A DNA stretch of 64,000 bases from Micromonospora sp. M71_S20 (GCF_003664255.1 NZ_RCCV01000003.1:620001-684000), one strand, 5' to 3'; counted from the stretch's first letter, positions 39,962 to 50,801 are shown. Notes: generated by a model from the sequence alone, not told the origin. Program-made: numbers and translations.

Positions 39962-40022
39962 CGCTGATTGACCACGCGCGGCCGGGGGTGCCGGCCGCGG
40001 CGCCACGGCTTGGGGGTAGTGG

Positions 40023-40949
40023 GTGAGCGAGGCGCGTACGGCCGAGGAACGGGGCACGACGGTGACCGGGCAGCAGACACCGGCGGAGTCGGACACCACT
40101 CTGGTGGTGGTCACCGGGCTCTCCGGCGGCGGCCGCAGCACGGTGGCGAGGGCGCTGGAGAACGTCGGGTTCTACGTGGTGGACAACCTGCCGCAGGCGC
40201 TCATGCTCGACATGGCCGAGCTGGCGTTCAAGGCGGGCGGGGCGGCCCGGCGTACGGCGATGGTGCTGGACGTGCGCTCGCGCGCCTTCTCCACCGACCT
40301 GGCGGGGGCGATCCGGGAGCTGAAGGAGCGCGGCTTCTCGCCCCGGGTGGTCTTCGTCGACGCCGACGACGAGGTGCTGATCCGGCGGTTCGAGAGCGTC
40401 CGGCGCTCGCACCCGTTGCAGGGCGACGGGCGGCTCGCCGACGGCATCGCGGTCGAGCGCGGCCTGCTGGAGGAGGCCCGCGACCAGGCCGACGTGATCA
40501 TCGACACCAGCCATCTGAACGTCAACCAGCTGCGCCGCCGCGTCGAGGAGCTCTTCGGCGGCGAGGACGCCCGCCGGCTGCGGGTCACCGTGCTCTCCTT
40601 CGGCTTCAAGTACGGCCTGCCGCCGGACGCCGACTTCGTGCTCGACGCCCGGTTCCTGCCCAACCCGTACTGGGTGCCGGAGCTGCGGGAGCACACCGGC
40701 CGGGACGAGGCGGTCAGCTCGTACGTGCTGGGGCAGGAGGGCGCGGACGCCTTCGTCGGGTCGTACGCCGACCTGGTCAACGCCACCACCGTCGGCTTCG
40801 AGCGGGAGGGCAAGCGCTACCTGACCGTGGCGGTCGGCTGCACCGGCGGCAAGCACCGCAGCGTGGCCATCGCCGAGGAGCTGGCCGCCCGGCTGCGCCA
40901 CTCCGGTCTGGCCGCCAACGCCCAGCACCGCGACCTGGGGCGCGAGTGA
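40023..40949 (+). CDS. rapZ: RapZ-family nucleotide-binding protein (YvcJ)
   Basis: P-loop protein of 308 residues. In Enterobacteria RapZ is an RNA-binding adaptor controlling glucosamine-6-phosphate synthase; in Gram-positives YvcJ binds nucleotides, with a looser role. The P-loop is GLSGGGRST (32-40), with Arg where Lys is usual. The C-terminal domain has family motifs LSFGFKYGLPPDADFVLDARFLPNPYW and GCTGGKHRSV. It opens the conserved rapZ-yvcK-whiA operon and overlaps yvcK by 4 nt. An N-terminal extension of about 25 residues precedes the fold. Confidence 0.92.
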   Translation: MSEARTAEERGTTVTGQQTPAESDTTLVVVTGLSGGGRSTVARALENVGFYVVDNLPQALMLDMAELAFKAGGAARRTAMVLDVRSRAFSTDLAGAIRELKERGFSPRVVFVDADDEVLIRRFESVRRSHPLQGDGRLADGIAVERGLLEEARDQADVIIDTSHLNVNQLRRRVEELFGGEDARRLRVTVLSFGFKYGLPPDADFVLDARFLPNPYWVPELREHTGRDEAVSSYVLGQEGADAFVGSYADLVNATTVGFEREGKRYLTVAVGCTGGKHRSVAIAEELAARLRHSGLAANAQHRDLGRE

Positions 40950-42070
40950 CGGCGACGCGCGTGGTCGCCTTCGGCGGCGGGCACGGCCTGTCCGCCTCGC
41001 TGCGTGCCCTGCGCCGCTGCGCCCCCGAGCTGGACCTCGACATCACGGCGGTGGTCACCGTCGGTGACGACGGCGGCTCCAGCGGCCGGCTGCGGGCCGA
41101 GCGGGGCGGCCTGCCCCCGGGCGACCTGCGGCAGGCGCTGGTCGCGCTGGCGGGGGACCACCCGGCGACCCGGCGCAGTGCCAAGCTCTTCCAGCACCGC
41201 TTCGCCGAGGTGCCGCCGCCCGCCGACGGCCCGGCTCCCGCCGGGGACCTGTCGGCGGGGCGCCTTCCGGTCTCCGGTACCGGACGGGCCCCTTCCAACC
41301 CGCAGCCGGCCGGGCTCGCCGGAGGGGCGGCGGGCGGGCGGGCGGGTGCCGGTGCGGCCGGGCGGGCCGGCGACGGCGCCGGCGGGCTGGCCGGGCACGC
41401 GGTGGGCAACCTGGTGCTCTGCGGGCTGATGGAGCTGCTCGGCGACCCGGTGGCCGCCCTGGAGCACGCCGGCGCGATGCTCGGCGCGGTCGGCCGGGTG
41501 CTGCCGATGTCGTGCGAGCCGGTGGGGATCGAGGCCCGGGTCCGCGGCGCCGACCCGCGCCGGCCGGACGAGGTGCGCACGATCACGGGCCAGCACCAGG
41601 TCGCGGTGACCACCGGCCGGGTGGAGTCGTTGCGGCTCACCCCGGTCGCGCCGGAGGCCTGCCCGCAGGCGGTCGCCGCGATCGGCGCGGCCGACTGGTT
41701 GATCTTCGGGCCGGGCAGCTGGTACACGAGCGTGCTGCCGCACCTGCTGGTGCCGCAGCTCGCCGCCGCGATCGTCGCCAGCCCGGCGCGGCGGCTCGTC
41801 ACGCTGAACCTCGCCGCCGAGAAGGAGACCTCCGGGCTCTCCCAGGCCGGCCACCTGGCCGCGCTGCGCGCGTACCTGCCGGAGCTGAGGGTCGACCGTG
41901 TGGTCGCCGATTCCAAGGCGGCGGGTGACCCCGAACCGGTCGAACGTGCGGCAGAATCGCTGGGTGCCCGCCTGGTCCTCGCTCCCGTCGCGGTCACCGA
42001 CGGCACTCCCCGTCATGATCCGGCCGCCCTGGGCGCCGCACTGGTGCCTGTCCTGGGCGCCGATCGTTAG
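40946..42070 (+). CDS. YvcK-family (CofD-like) regulator of gluconeogenesis/cell wall
   Basis: Protein of 374 residues in the CofD-like family; YvcK/CuvA binds UDP-sugars and is needed for growth on gluconeogenic carbon and for wall integrity. The N-terminus has VVAFGGGHGLSASLRALR and TVGDDGGSSGRLR, and the core has GPGSWYTSVLPHLLVP. Between residues about 89 and 148 lies a Pro/Gly/Ala-rich insertion (for example [18 protein letters not shown]) interrupting the usual FQHRF...GHAVGNL junction. GTG 40946 overlaps the rapZ stop. Confidence 0.9.
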   Translation: MTATRVVAFGGGHGLSASLRALRRCAPELDLDITAVVTVGDDGGSSGRLRAERGGLPPGDLRQALVALAGDHPATRRSAKLFQHRFAEVPPPADGPAPAGDLSAGRLPVSGTGRAPSNPQPAGLAGGAAGGRAGAGAAGRAGDGAGGLAGHAVGNLVLCGLMELLGDPVAALEHAGAMLGAVGRVLPMSCEPVGIEARVRGADPRRPDEVRTITGQHQVAVTTGRVESLRLTPVAPEACPQAVAAIGAADWLIFGPGSWYTSVLPHLLVPQLAAAIVASPARRLVTLNLAAEKETSGLSQAGHLAALRAYLPELRVDRVVADSKAAGDPEPVERAAESLGARLVLAPVAVTDGTPRHDPAALGAALVPVLGADR

Positions 42071-42124
42071 ACACGTACGTAATCTCCGGCGACACGCCGG
42101 AACAGGTCCGTGAGGGGACGCACA

Positions 42125-43105
42125 ATGGCGATGACGGCTGCGGTCAAGGACGAGCTGAGTCGGGTCGACGTGCCCAAGCCCTGCTGCCGGCGGGCGGAGA
42201 TGGCGGCGCTGCTGCGCTTCGCCGGCGGGCTGCACATCGTCTCCGGTCGGGTCGTGGTGGAGGCCGAGCTCGACACGGGGGCGGTGGCCCGACGGCTGCG
42301 ACGGGAGATCGCGGAGGTCTACGGCTATCCGAGTGAGATCCACGTGCTCGCGTCCGGTGGCCTGCGCAAGGGCAGCCACTTCATCGTGCGGGTGGTCAAG
42401 GACGGTGAGGCCCTCGCGCGGCAGACCGGCCTGCTCGACGTGCGGGGGCGCCCGGTGCGGGGGCTGCCGCCGCACGTCGTCGCGGCGAACGTCTGCTGCG
42501 CGGTGTCGGCCTGGCGCGGCGCGTTCATGGCGCACGGCTCGCTGACCGAGCCGGGCCGCTCCAGCGCGTTGGAGATCACCTGCCCCGGTCCGGAGTCCGC
42601 GCTGGCCCTGGTGGGCGCGGCCCGCCGGATCGGCATCACCGCCAAGAACCGCGAGGTGCGCGGCGTGGACCGGGTGGTGGTCAAGGACGGCGACGCGATC
42701 GCCGCGCTGCTCACCCGGATCGGCGCCCACTCCAGCGTGCTGGCCTGGGAGGAGCGGCGGGTGCGCCGCGAGGTGCGGGCCACGGCGAACCGGCTGGCCA
42801 ACTTCGACGACGCCAACCTGCGCCGCTCGGCGCGGGCCGCGGTCGCCGCCGCCGCCCGGGTGACCCGGGCGCTGGAGATCCTCGCCGAGGACGCGCCCAA
42901 CCACCTCACCTCCGCCGGCCGGCTGCGCCTGGAGCACCGGCAGGCCTCGCTGGAGGAGCTGGGCGCGCTGGCCGACCCGCCGTTGACCAAGGACGCCATC
43001 GCCGGCCGGATCCGGCGGCTGCTGGCGCTGGCCGACAAGCGGGCCCGGGACCTGGGCATCCCGGATACGGAAGCAGCCGTCACGCCCGACATGCTCGTGG
43101 TCTGA
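42125..43105 (+). CDS. whiA: Sporulation/cell-division regulator WhiA
   Basis: DNA-binding regulator of 326 residues that, with WhiB, activates sporulation septation genes in Streptomyces and affects division in Bacillus. The N-terminal LAGLIDADG-like fold begins [14 protein letters not shown] and contains [18 protein letters not shown]. The C-terminal helix-turn-helix is at about 250-320 ([33 protein letters not shown] region). ATG 42125 has GAGGGG 6-7 nt upstream. It is the third gene of the rapZ-yvcK-whiA operon. Confidence 0.96.
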   Translation: MAMTAAVKDELSRVDVPKPCCRRAEMAALLRFAGGLHIVSGRVVVEAELDTGAVARRLRREIAEVYGYPSEIHVLASGGLRKGSHFIVRVVKDGEALARQTGLLDVRGRPVRGLPPHVVAANVCCAVSAWRGAFMAHGSLTEPGRSSALEITCPGPESALALVGAARRIGITAKNREVRGVDRVVVKDGDAIAALLTRIGAHSSVLAWEERRVRREVRATANRLANFDDANLRRSARAAVAAAARVTRALEILAEDAPNHLTSAGRLRLEHRQASLEELGALADPPLTKDAIAGRIRRLLALADKRARDLGIPDTEAAVTPDMLVV

Positions 43106-44374
<1,269 letters not shown>

Positions 44375-44409
44375 GGCAGCCGACGGTCACGAACGGAGGG
44401 CTGGCGTAA

Positions 44410-45609
44410 GTGAGCATCCGTACCCTCGACGACCTGCTCGCCGAGGGGGTGTCGGGTCGGCGCGTGCTGGTGCGCGCCGACCTGAACGTCCCGCTCGACA
44501 AGCAGTCCGGTGACATCACTGACGACGGCCGCATCCGGGCCGTGCTGCCCACCCTGAGCGCGCTCACCGGAGCCGGCGCCAAGGTGGTCGTCTGCTCGCA
44601 CCTGGGTCGCCCGAAGGGCGCCCCGGACCCGCAGTTCAGCCTGCGCCCGGTCGCCGGGCGCCTCGGTGAGCTGCTCGGCGCGCCGGTGCACTTCGCCACC
44701 GACACCGTGGGCGAGTCGGCCCGCTCCACCGTGGACGCGCTCGCCGACGGCGAGGTCGCGCTGCTGGAGAACCTTCGCTTCAACCCCGGTGAGACCAGCA
44801 AGGACGACACCGAGCGGGGCGCCTTCGCCGACCAGCTCGCCGCGTTCGGCGACGCGTACGTCGACGACGCGTTCGGCGCGGTGCACCGCAAGCACGCCAG
44901 CGTCCACGACGTGCCGGCCCGGCTGCCGCACGTCGCGGGCCGGCTGGTGCTGCGCGAGGTGGAGGTCCTGTCCCGGCTGACCGGTGAGCCGGAGCGCCCG
45001 TACGTGGTGGTGCTCGGCGGCTCGAAGGTCTCCGACAAGCTGGCGGTGATCGAGGCGTTGCTGCCGTCGGTCGACCGGCTGCTCATCGGCGGCGGGATGT
45101 GCTTCACCTTCCTCAAGGCGCAGGGCCACGAGGTGGGCTCCTCGCTGCTGGAGGAGGAGATGGTCGAGACCTGCCGCAACCTGCTGGAACGCTCCGAGGG
45201 CAAGATCATGCTCCCGGTCGACGTGGTGGCCGCGGACGCGTTCGCCCCGGACGCCGCGCACGACACCGTGCCGGCCGACGGCATCCCCGGCAAGCGGGTC
45301 GGGCTCGACATCGGGCCCGAGACGGTCGCCGGGTTCGCCGCCGCCCTCAAGGGCGCGCGGACGATCTTCTGGAACGGCCCGATGGGCGTGTTCGAGATGC
45401 CGGCGTTCGCCCACGGCACCCGCGGGATCGCCGAGACGATCGCGAAGACCGACGCGTTCACCGTCGTCGGTGGCGGTGACTCCGCCGCCGCGGTACGGGC
45501 GCTCGGGCTGGACGAGTCGTCCTTCGGGCACATCTCCACCGGCGGTGGCGCCTCCCTGGAATACCTGGAGGGCAAGACCCTCCCCGGCATCGCGGCCCTG
45601 GAGAACTGA
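44410..45609 (+). CDS. pgk: Phosphoglycerate kinase
   Basis: Transfers the acyl phosphate of 1,3-bisphosphoglycerate to ADP. The 399-residue protein has the signature [10 protein letters not shown] and the HLGRPKG substrate-binding segment. The nucleotide-binding C-terminal domain has [11 protein letters not shown] and [10 protein letters not shown], ending with the GGGDSAAAV hinge loop. GTG 44410 has a GGAGGG site. Its TGA overlaps the tpi ATG by one base. Confidence 0.97.
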   Translation: MSIRTLDDLLAEGVSGRRVLVRADLNVPLDKQSGDITDDGRIRAVLPTLSALTGAGAKVVVCSHLGRPKGAPDPQFSLRPVAGRLGELLGAPVHFATDTVGESARSTVDALADGEVALLENLRFNPGETSKDDTERGAFADQLAAFGDAYVDDAFGAVHRKHASVHDVPARLPHVAGRLVLREVEVLSRLTGEPERPYVVVLGGSKVSDKLAVIEALLPSVDRLLIGGGMCFTFLKAQGHEVGSSLLEEEMVETCRNLLERSEGKIMLPVDVVAADAFAPDAAHDTVPADGIPGKRVGLDIGPETVAGFAAALKGARTIFWNGPMGVFEMPAFAHGTRGIAETIAKTDAFTVVGGGDSAAAVRALGLDESSFGHISTGGGASLEYLEGKTLPGIAALEN

Positions 45610-46400
45610 TGGCGAGCGTCACCCGCCGGCCCCTGATGGCCGGCAACTGGAAGATGAACTGCAACCACCTCGAGGCCAACCTGCTGGTGCAGAAGCTGGC
45701 GGCCAGCCTCAATGAGAAGCAGCTCACCGACGTCGAGACGGTGGTCCTGCCGCCGTTCACCGACCTGCGTACGGTGCAGACCGCCGTCGACGGCGACAAG
45801 CTGCTCATCGGCTACGGCGCGCAGGACCTCTCGCCGCACGCGTCGGGGGCCTACACCGGGGACATCTCCGGCCCGATGCTGGCGAAGCTGGGCTGCACCT
45901 ACGTGGTGATCGGGCACTCGGAGCGACGTGCCTACCACCACGAGGACGACGCGATCGTCAACGCCAAGGTGCAGGCGGCGTTGGCCCACGGGCTCACCCC
46001 GATCCTCTGCGTGGGGGAGGGGCTGGACGTCCGGGACAAGGGCACCCACGTGGCGCACTGCAGCGACCAGCTCGACGGCGCCCTGAAGGGGCTCACCGCC
46101 GAGCAGGTGCAGAAGGTCGTGGTGGCGTACGAGCCGGTCTGGGCGATCGGCACGGGCAAGACGGCCACCCCGGAGGACGCCCAGGAGGTGTGCGGCGCGG
46201 TCCGTCAGCGCCTGGCCGAGTCCTTCGGTCAGGACACCGCCGACAAGGTCCGGGTTCTCTACGGCGGGTCGGTCAAGTCCTCGAACGTGGCGGCGATCAT
46301 GGCCCAGCCGGACGTCGACGGGGCGCTCGTGGGCGGCGCGAGCCTGGACGCCGAGGAGTTCGCGAAGATCTGCCGGTTCCCGGAGCACATCTCCCGCTGA
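45609..46400 (+). CDS. tpiA: Triosephosphate isomerase
   Basis: TIM-barrel isomerase of 263 residues interconverting dihydroxyacetone phosphate and glyceraldehyde 3-phosphate. Lys in AGNWKMN, the electrophilic His in VIGHSERR, and catalytic Glu in [14 protein letters not shown] are all present, with the phosphate loop [10 protein letters not shown] and GALVGGASL. It is coupled to pgk through a TGATG overlap. Confidence 0.97.
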   Translation: MASVTRRPLMAGNWKMNCNHLEANLLVQKLAASLNEKQLTDVETVVLPPFTDLRTVQTAVDGDKLLIGYGAQDLSPHASGAYTGDISGPMLAKLGCTYVVIGHSERRAYHHEDDAIVNAKVQAALAHGLTPILCVGEGLDVRDKGTHVAHCSDQLDGALKGLTAEQVQKVVVAYEPVWAIGTGKTATPEDAQEVCGAVRQRLAESFGQDTADKVRVLYGGSVKSSNVAAIMAQPDVDGALVGGASLDAEEFAKICRFPEHISR

Positions 46401-46408
46401 TCGCTCGC

Positions 46409-46414
46409 TATCCT
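46409..46414 (+). promoter_or_regulatory. Possible -10 box upstream of secG (TATCCT)
   Basis: TATCCT lies in the 95-bp gap between tpiA and secG, so secG may have its own promoter besides read-through from the glycolytic operon. Confidence 0.3.
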
Positions 46415-46495
46415 TGACTCCGCCCGTCCGTCGGTCGGTGCCACCGTGCCCGATCTGCCCGGGCGAGGATCGTAACGAGAGGACTGACCCCAGCC

Positions 46496-46759
46496 ATGCC
46501 GATCTGGTTCGCATACACGTTGATCGTGTTGCTGGTCATCACGAGCATCCTGCTGACGATGCTGATCCTGCTGCACCGCGGTAAGGGCGGCGGTTTGTCG
46601 AGCATGTTCGGCGGTGGCGTCAGCTCCAGCCTCGCCGGTTCCTCGGTGGCGGAGAAGAACCTCGACCGCTACACCGTCCTGGTGGGCATCGTCTGGTTCG
46701 CCTGCATCGTCGGGCTGGGGCTCTGGCTCCGCCTCCAGATGGCCAGCGGCACGGTCTGA
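46496..46759 (+). CDS. secG: Protein translocase subunit SecG
   Basis: Small membrane subunit of the SecYEG channel, 87 residues. Two hydrophobic helices (about 2-22 and 55-75) flank the conserved cytoplasmic loop HRGKGGGLSSMFGGG. The size and topology are standard. It sits downstream of the glycolysis genes, as in many actinobacteria. Confidence 0.93.
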   Translation: MPIWFAYTLIVLLVITSILLTMLILLHRGKGGGLSSMFGGGVSSSLAGSSVAEKNLDRYTVLVGIVWFACIVGLGLWLRLQMASGTV

Positions 46760-46772
46760 GCCCGCCAAGTCG

Positions 46773-46778
46773 TACAAT
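46773..46778 (+). promoter_or_regulatory. -10 box candidate for rbpA (TACAAT)
   Basis: TACAAT is the best consensus -10 in the window. A transcript starting near 46785 would begin within the 46781-46811 hairpin and give rbpA a leader of about 105 nt. I could not identify a convincing -35 element. Confidence 0.45.
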
Positions 46779-46780
46779 TT

Positions 46781-46811
46781 GCGCGCGGCCCGTCGACGAC
46801 GGGCCGCGCGC
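46781..46811 (+). terminator. Hairpin between secG and rbpA
   Basis: A 14-bp perfect stem with a GAC loop starts 21 bp after the secG stop. It probably terminates the upstream transcript. Because it follows a TACAAT box, it may also form the 5' end of the rbpA mRNA. Confidence 0.6.
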
Positions 46812-46889
46812 AGTTCGTTCCACCGCTGCACCGCGTCGCCCGCCGCCCTCTCCGCGGCGGTTCCCCTTCGACGACAGGAGCGAGCAGCC

Positions 46890-47228
46890 GTGCCCATCGG
46901 CAACGTCATCCCGGGCACCCGGGTCGGATTCGCGCCCGAACGCCACCAGCCGGCCCCGTGCCGGACGGTCACCTACTGGTGCCGCAACGACCACCGCAAC
47001 GAGATCCGGCTCGCCGCCGAGGTCGAGGTGCCGGAGGTGTGGGACTGCCCGCGTTGCGGCCTGCCCGCCGGCCAGGACGCGCAGAACCCGCCGGGCCGCG
47101 CCCGGCCCGAGCCCTACAAGACCCACCTGGCGTACGTGAAGGAGCGGCGCACCGCGGCGGAGGGAGAGGCCATCCTGGCCGAGGCCCTCGCTGACCTGCG
47201 CCGCCGGCGTGGCCGTCCCGCCGGTTAG
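46890..47228 (+). CDS. rbpA: RNA polymerase-binding protein RbpA
   Basis: Actinobacterial transcription activator of 112 residues that binds the primary sigma factor and stabilises open complexes. The zinc-binding core has Cys24/Cys31, His35 (WCRNDH) and Cys53-x-x-Cys56 (WDCPRCG). The basic linker and sigma-interacting helix follow (RARPEPYKTHLAYVKERR, then a helical C-terminus). GTG 46890 has AGGAG about 10 nt upstream and gives the length of known RbpA proteins. Confidence 0.93.
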   Translation: MPIGNVIPGTRVGFAPERHQPAPCRTVTYWCRNDHRNEIRLAAEVEVPEVWDCPRCGLPAGQDAQNPPGRARPEPYKTHLAYVKERRTAAEGEAILAEALADLRRRRGRPAG

Positions 47229-47255
47229 GCGGCGTTCCCGCCCACGGCGGACAGC

Positions 47256-47297
47256 AAGGGGCCCCTCGTCGACGGCCGCGTCGACGAGGGGCCCCTT
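47256..47297. terminator. Bidirectional terminator (rbpA / pgl)
   Basis: A perfect 19-bp stem with a GCCG loop lies between convergent genes. It is the longest terminator-like stem in the window. Confidence 0.85.
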
Positions 47298-47302
47298 TCC
47301 CG

Positions 47303-48073
47303 TCAGCGCAGGCTGCGCAGGCGGGCCGGGACGTCGGCCGCCGCCGCCCGGTCGAGCAGCCAGAGGGTCCGGCCCGTGCCCTGCACGCCGGCCGCCGGCA
47401 GTTGCACCGGCCCCGCCCCGGCCAGCGCCATGCCGACCGCCCGTGCCTTGTCGGCCCCGCTGGCCACCAGCCAGACCTCCTCGGCCGTGTTGATCGTCGG
47501 AAGGGTCAGCGTGGTCCGCACCGGCGGGGGCTTCGGGCTGCCCCGCACCGCGCTGACCGGCCGGCTGTCGTGGTGCACCGGATGCTCGGGGAAGACCGAG
47601 GCGACGTGCCCGTCCTCGCCGACGCCCAGCATCAGCACGTCGAAGTGGGGGAGCGCGGCGTGCCCCGGACGCGCCGACCGGGCCAGCTCCTCGGCGTAGC
47701 GGGCCGCCGCCTCCTCCGGGTCGGGCCCGGCCGGACCGTCGGAGGCCGGCATCGGGTGGACCCGGGCGGGGTCGAGCGGCACCGCGTCCAGCAGCGTGGC
47801 GCGGGCCTGGGTCTCGTTGCGCTCGGGGTCGCCGGCGGGCAGGAACCGCTCGTCGCCCCACCAGACGTCGACCCGGGACCAGTCCACGGCGTCCCGGGCC
47901 GGCAGCGCCGCCACCGCCCGGTGCACCGCCGCGGCTATCCGCCCGCCGGTCAGCACCACCGACGCCTGGCCCCGCTCGGCCTGCGCGTCGAGCAGCTTGA
48001 CCACCAACCGGGCGGCCACCGCCTGGGCCAGCAGGTCGGCGTCGGCGTGGACGGCGACACTCGCCTCACTCAT
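47303..48073 (-). CDS. pgl: 6-phosphogluconolactonase
   Basis: Hydrolyses 6-phosphogluconolactone in the oxidative pentose phosphate pathway. The 256-residue protein shows SVVLTGGRIAAAVH, the VDVWWGDERFLP motif with catalytic-region Asp/Glu/Arg, and GVGEDGHVASVFP with the active-site His. It is last in the minus-strand pathway block, 67 bp after opcA. No signal peptide is present. Confidence 0.93.
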   Translation of the reverse strand: MSEASVAVHADADLLAQAVAARLVVKLLDAQAERGQASVVLTGGRIAAAVHRAVAALPARDAVDWSRVDVWWGDERFLPAGDPERNETQARATLLDAVPLDPARVHPMPASDGPAGPDPEEAAARYAEELARSARPGHAALPHFDVLMLGVGEDGHVASVFPEHPVHHDSRPVSAVRGSPKPPPVRTTLTLPTINTAEEVWLVASGADKARAVGMALAGAGPVQLPAAGVQGTGRTLWLLDRAAAADVPARLRSLR

Positions 48074-48140
48074 CTGTGTGCCTTCGTTTCTCCGGCCGCC
48101 GCGCGGCCGGTCCTCCGTGGTGCCCCGGGCAGCCGGGCGC

Positions 48141-49157
48141 TCAGTGCTCGGCGCTCGTTCCCACGTGCGCGGTGACCCCCGCCTCGGCCCGCTGGGCCGT
48201 GGCCGGGTCCTTCCAGACGTGCACCCGCTGCGGCGGGCGCTGGTCGAGGTCGGCCAGCCCGGCCGCCGTGCCCAGCGCCTCCGCGTACACCTGGTCGGCG
48301 TCGAGCCGGCGCAGCTCCTCGGCCAGTTCGTCGCCCAGCGGCCGGCGGACGAGCGGCAGCTGCCGGTCCTCCTGGCCGGTACGCCGGAACGTCGCCACGC
48401 TGTCGTCCCGGGTCAGCGTCAGCGTGTCGCCGTTGGCGCAGCGCAGCTGCACCTCCCGCATCCGGGGCGACGCGTCGGTGTGCTCCCACACCGGCTCGAT
48501 GCCCAGCCGCGCGGCCAGCCAGCCCTGCATCAGCGCGGCGGTCGGGTCGGTCGGCGGGGCCACCACGGTCGCCTCGGTCACCCTGGCCTGGGTGGTGTCG
48601 AACGCCCCCGCCACGAGCGTGCGCCACGGGGTGATCCGGGTCCACGCCAGGTCGGTGTCGCCGGGGGCGTAGTCCCGGGCCCGCTGGCGCAGCGCCTCGA
48701 TCGGGTCGGCGGCCTGCGCGCAGTCGGTGATCCGGCGGTCGGCCACCACGCCGAGGAAGTCCGTGGCGATCTCGGCCGGCGGCTCGCCGTGCCACCACGT
48801 CACCACCGGCACGTCCGGCACCAGCAGCGGCATCACCACCGATTCGGCGTGCAGGGCCAGCCGCCCGTACATCCGGGTGACCACCGCCTCGCACGGGCCG
48901 AGCCGGCCGCCGACGACGATCTCCGCGTCCAGCCGGTTGCGTTCGCGCTCCACGTCGGTGCGGACCACCACCAGCAGCCGGCAGGGGTGGGCGGCGGCGG
49001 CTATGGTCGCCGCCGCCTCCGCCTCGCGGACCCGCTTCTCGTCCACCACCACGATCAGGGTGAGCGCCATGCCGCTGGCCACCCCGCCGGCGCTGCGCCG
49101 CTCGGCGGCCAGCGCCTTGACCACCTCGTTGCCGGTGGTGTCCCACAGGCCGATCAA
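48141..49157 (-). CDS. opcA: Glucose-6-phosphate dehydrogenase assembly protein OpcA
   Basis: Allosteric partner or assembly factor of glucose-6-phosphate dehydrogenase in actinobacteria and cyanobacteria, 338 residues. It begins with the typical IGLWDTTGNEVVKALAAER and contains LTLIVVV, CRLLVVVRTD and the VTWWHGEPP segment. The start is TTG 49157, supported by AGGAGG 5 nt upstream. It lies 91 bp downstream of zwf, with a GAGCG-type intergenic mosaic in between. Confidence 0.92.
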   Translation of the reverse strand: MIGLWDTTGNEVVKALAAERRSAGGVASGMALTLIVVVDEKRVREAEAAATIAAAAHPCRLLVVVRTDVERERNRLDAEIVVGGRLGPCEAVVTRMYGRLALHAESVVMPLLVPDVPVVTWWHGEPPAEIATDFLGVVADRRITDCAQAADPIEALRQRARDYAPGDTDLAWTRITPWRTLVAGAFDTTQARVTEATVVAPPTDPTAALMQGWLAARLGIEPVWEHTDASPRMREVQLRCANGDTLTLTRDDSVATFRRTGQEDRQLPLVRRPLGDELAEELRRLDADQVYAEALGTAAGLADLDQRPPQRVHVWKDPATAQRAEAGVTAHVGTSAEH

Positions 49158-49169
49158 TGGAGCCTCCTG

Positions 49170-49262
49170 GTTTGCTCGGTGCGGCTGCTCACGGCACCTG
49201 CCTTCGTTCGCGACCGCGAGGCTCGCAGAACCGGCTCACTCCTCGCGCTCACGCTCGCCGCC
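49170..49262 (-). repeat. GAGCG-type intergenic mosaic between zwf and opcA
   Basis: Read on the minus strand, the gap is built of near-repeats such as GAGCGTGAGCGCGAGGAGTG and GCGGTCGCGAACGAAGGCAG. Related pieces occur at opcA-pgl (GAAACGAAGGCACACAG, near 48074-48092) and before the phosphatase at 10 kb (GCGAAGCGAGC). I believe such mosaics are dispersed in Micromonosporaceae genomes, but I could not check copy number. Confidence 0.45.
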
Positions 49263-50763
49263 ATGCCCGGCCCTCGCGGGCCAGCATCTCGTCGGCGGCC
49301 CGGGGGCCCCACTCGCCGGCCCGGTACGGTTCCGGCTTCGTGCCCGCCCACGCGTGCTCCAGCGGGTCCACCACCTGCCAGCTCTGCTCGACCTCGGCGG
49401 CGTCCGGGAAGAGGGTGCGGTCGCCGATCAGCACGTCCAGCACGAGCCGCTCGTACGCCTCGGGGCTGGCCTCGGTGAACGCCTCGCCGTACTGGAAGTC
49501 CATCGCGATGTCGCGGACCTCCATCGTGGTGCCGGGCACCTTGGAGCCGAACTTGAGCACGACGCCCTCGTCCGGCTGCACCCGGATCACGAGCTGGTTG
49601 TTGCCCAGCGACTCCATGTCGGCTTCGTTGAACGGCAGGTGCGGCGCCCGCTTGAACATGATGGCGACCTCGGTGACCCGCCGCGGCAGCCGCTTGCCGG
49701 CCCGGATGTAGAACGGCACCTCCGCCCAGCGGCGGTTCTGGATGCCGAGCCGGACGGCCACGTAGGTCTCCGTGGTCGAGTCCTCCGGGACGCCCTTCTC
49801 CTCCAGATACCCGACGGCACGCTCGCCGCCCACCCAGCCGGGCAGGTACTGCCCGCGTACGGTGCCCTCGGCCACGTCCTTCGGCAGGGTGATCGCACGG
49901 AGCACCTTGAGCTTCTCCGTGCGGATCTCGTCGGCGTCGAAGCTCGTCGGCTCCTCCATCGCCACCAACGCCAACAGCTGGAGCAGGTGGTTCTGGAACA
50001 CGTCACGGGCCGCGCCGGCCGAGTCGTAGAAGCCGGCGCGGGTGCCGATGCCGACGTCCTCGGCCATGGTGATCTGCACCGAGTCGACGTACTTGGAGTT
50101 CCACAGCGGCTCGAACAGGTTGTTGGCGAACCGCAGGGCGAGGATGTTCTGGACGGTCTCCTTGCCCAGGTAGTGGTCGATGCGGAAGACGTCCTTGCGG
50201 GTGAAGACGTCGTCGACCAGGTCGTTGAGCGCCTTCGCCGAGGGCAGGTCGTGCCCGAAGGGCTTCTCCACCACCACCCGGCGCCAGCCGCCGGACTTGG
50301 CGTTGTCGGCCATCCCGGTGCGGGCCAGCTGCTTGAGGACCACGGGGAACGCCGCCGGGGGGATGGAGAAGTAGAAGGCGGCGTTGCCCGGGATCCCGTG
50401 CGTCTGGCGCAGCTCGTCCAGCATCTCGGAGAGGTGGTCGAACGCGGCGTCGTCGTCGAACGAGCCGCCGACGAACTTGATGTTGCCCACCAGCCGCGCC
50501 CACACCTCCTCCCGCCAGGGGGTGCGGGCGTGCTTCTTGGCGGCCTCGTGGGCGAGCGACTCGAAGTCCCCGTCGCCCCAGTCCCGGCGGGCGAAGCCGA
50601 GCACGGCGAAGCCCGGGGGCAGCAGCCCCCGGTTCGCCAGGTCGTACACGGCCGGCAGGAGCTTCTTGCGGGCCAGGTCACCGGTGACGCCGAAGATCAC
50701 CAGAGCGCACGGCTCCGGGATCCTCGGCAGCCGGCGGTCCTGCGGGTCGCGCAGCGGGTTCAC
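49249..50763 (-). CDS. zwf: Glucose-6-phosphate dehydrogenase
   Basis: First enzyme of the oxidative pentose phosphate pathway, 504 residues, producing NADPH. The nucleotide-binding motif [13 protein letters not shown] and the active-site RIDHYLGKE are intact, as are EKPFGHD and the C-terminal domain with [15 protein letters not shown] 50763 ([11 protein letters not shown]) is preferred for its AGGAGG site. ATG 50790 and 50799 would extend the N-terminus by 9-12 residues and shorten the gap to pgi to 2 bp. Confidence 0.96.
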   Translation of the reverse strand: MNPLRDPQDRRLPRIPEPCALVIFGVTGDLARKKLLPAVYDLANRGLLPPGFAVLGFARRDWGDGDFESLAHEAAKKHARTPWREEVWARLVGNIKFVGGSFDDDAAFDHLSEMLDELRQTHGIPGNAAFYFSIPPAAFPVVLKQLARTGMADNAKSGGWRRVVVEKPFGHDLPSAKALNDLVDDVFTRKDVFRIDHYLGKETVQNILALRFANNLFEPLWNSKYVDSVQITMAEDVGIGTRAGFYDSAGAARDVFQNHLLQLLALVAMEEPTSFDADEIRTEKLKVLRAITLPKDVAEGTVRGQYLPGWVGGERAVGYLEEKGVPEDSTTETYVAVRLGIQNRRWAEVPFYIRAGKRLPRRVTEVAIMFKRAPHLPFNEADMESLGNNQLVIRVQPDEGVVLKFGSKVPGTTMEVRDIAMDFQYGEAFTEASPEAYERLVLDVLIGDRTLFPDAAEVEQSWQVVDPLEHAWAGTKPEPYRAGEWGPRAADEMLAREGRAWRRA

Positions 50764-50801
50764 GCCGCCTCCTCGCTCCGCGTCATCCATGGTCCCCATC
50801 G

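Larger units (their letters stand above)
39561..40022. other. Gap between divergent recQ and rapZ
   Basis: This 462-bp region contains the two promoters but no gene I can support. A short plus-strand frame at 39650-39832 ends AELLASPRGGAFLDVH, faintly like actinomycete small proteins, but it has no ribosome-binding site and no verifiable homology. Confidence 0.45.
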
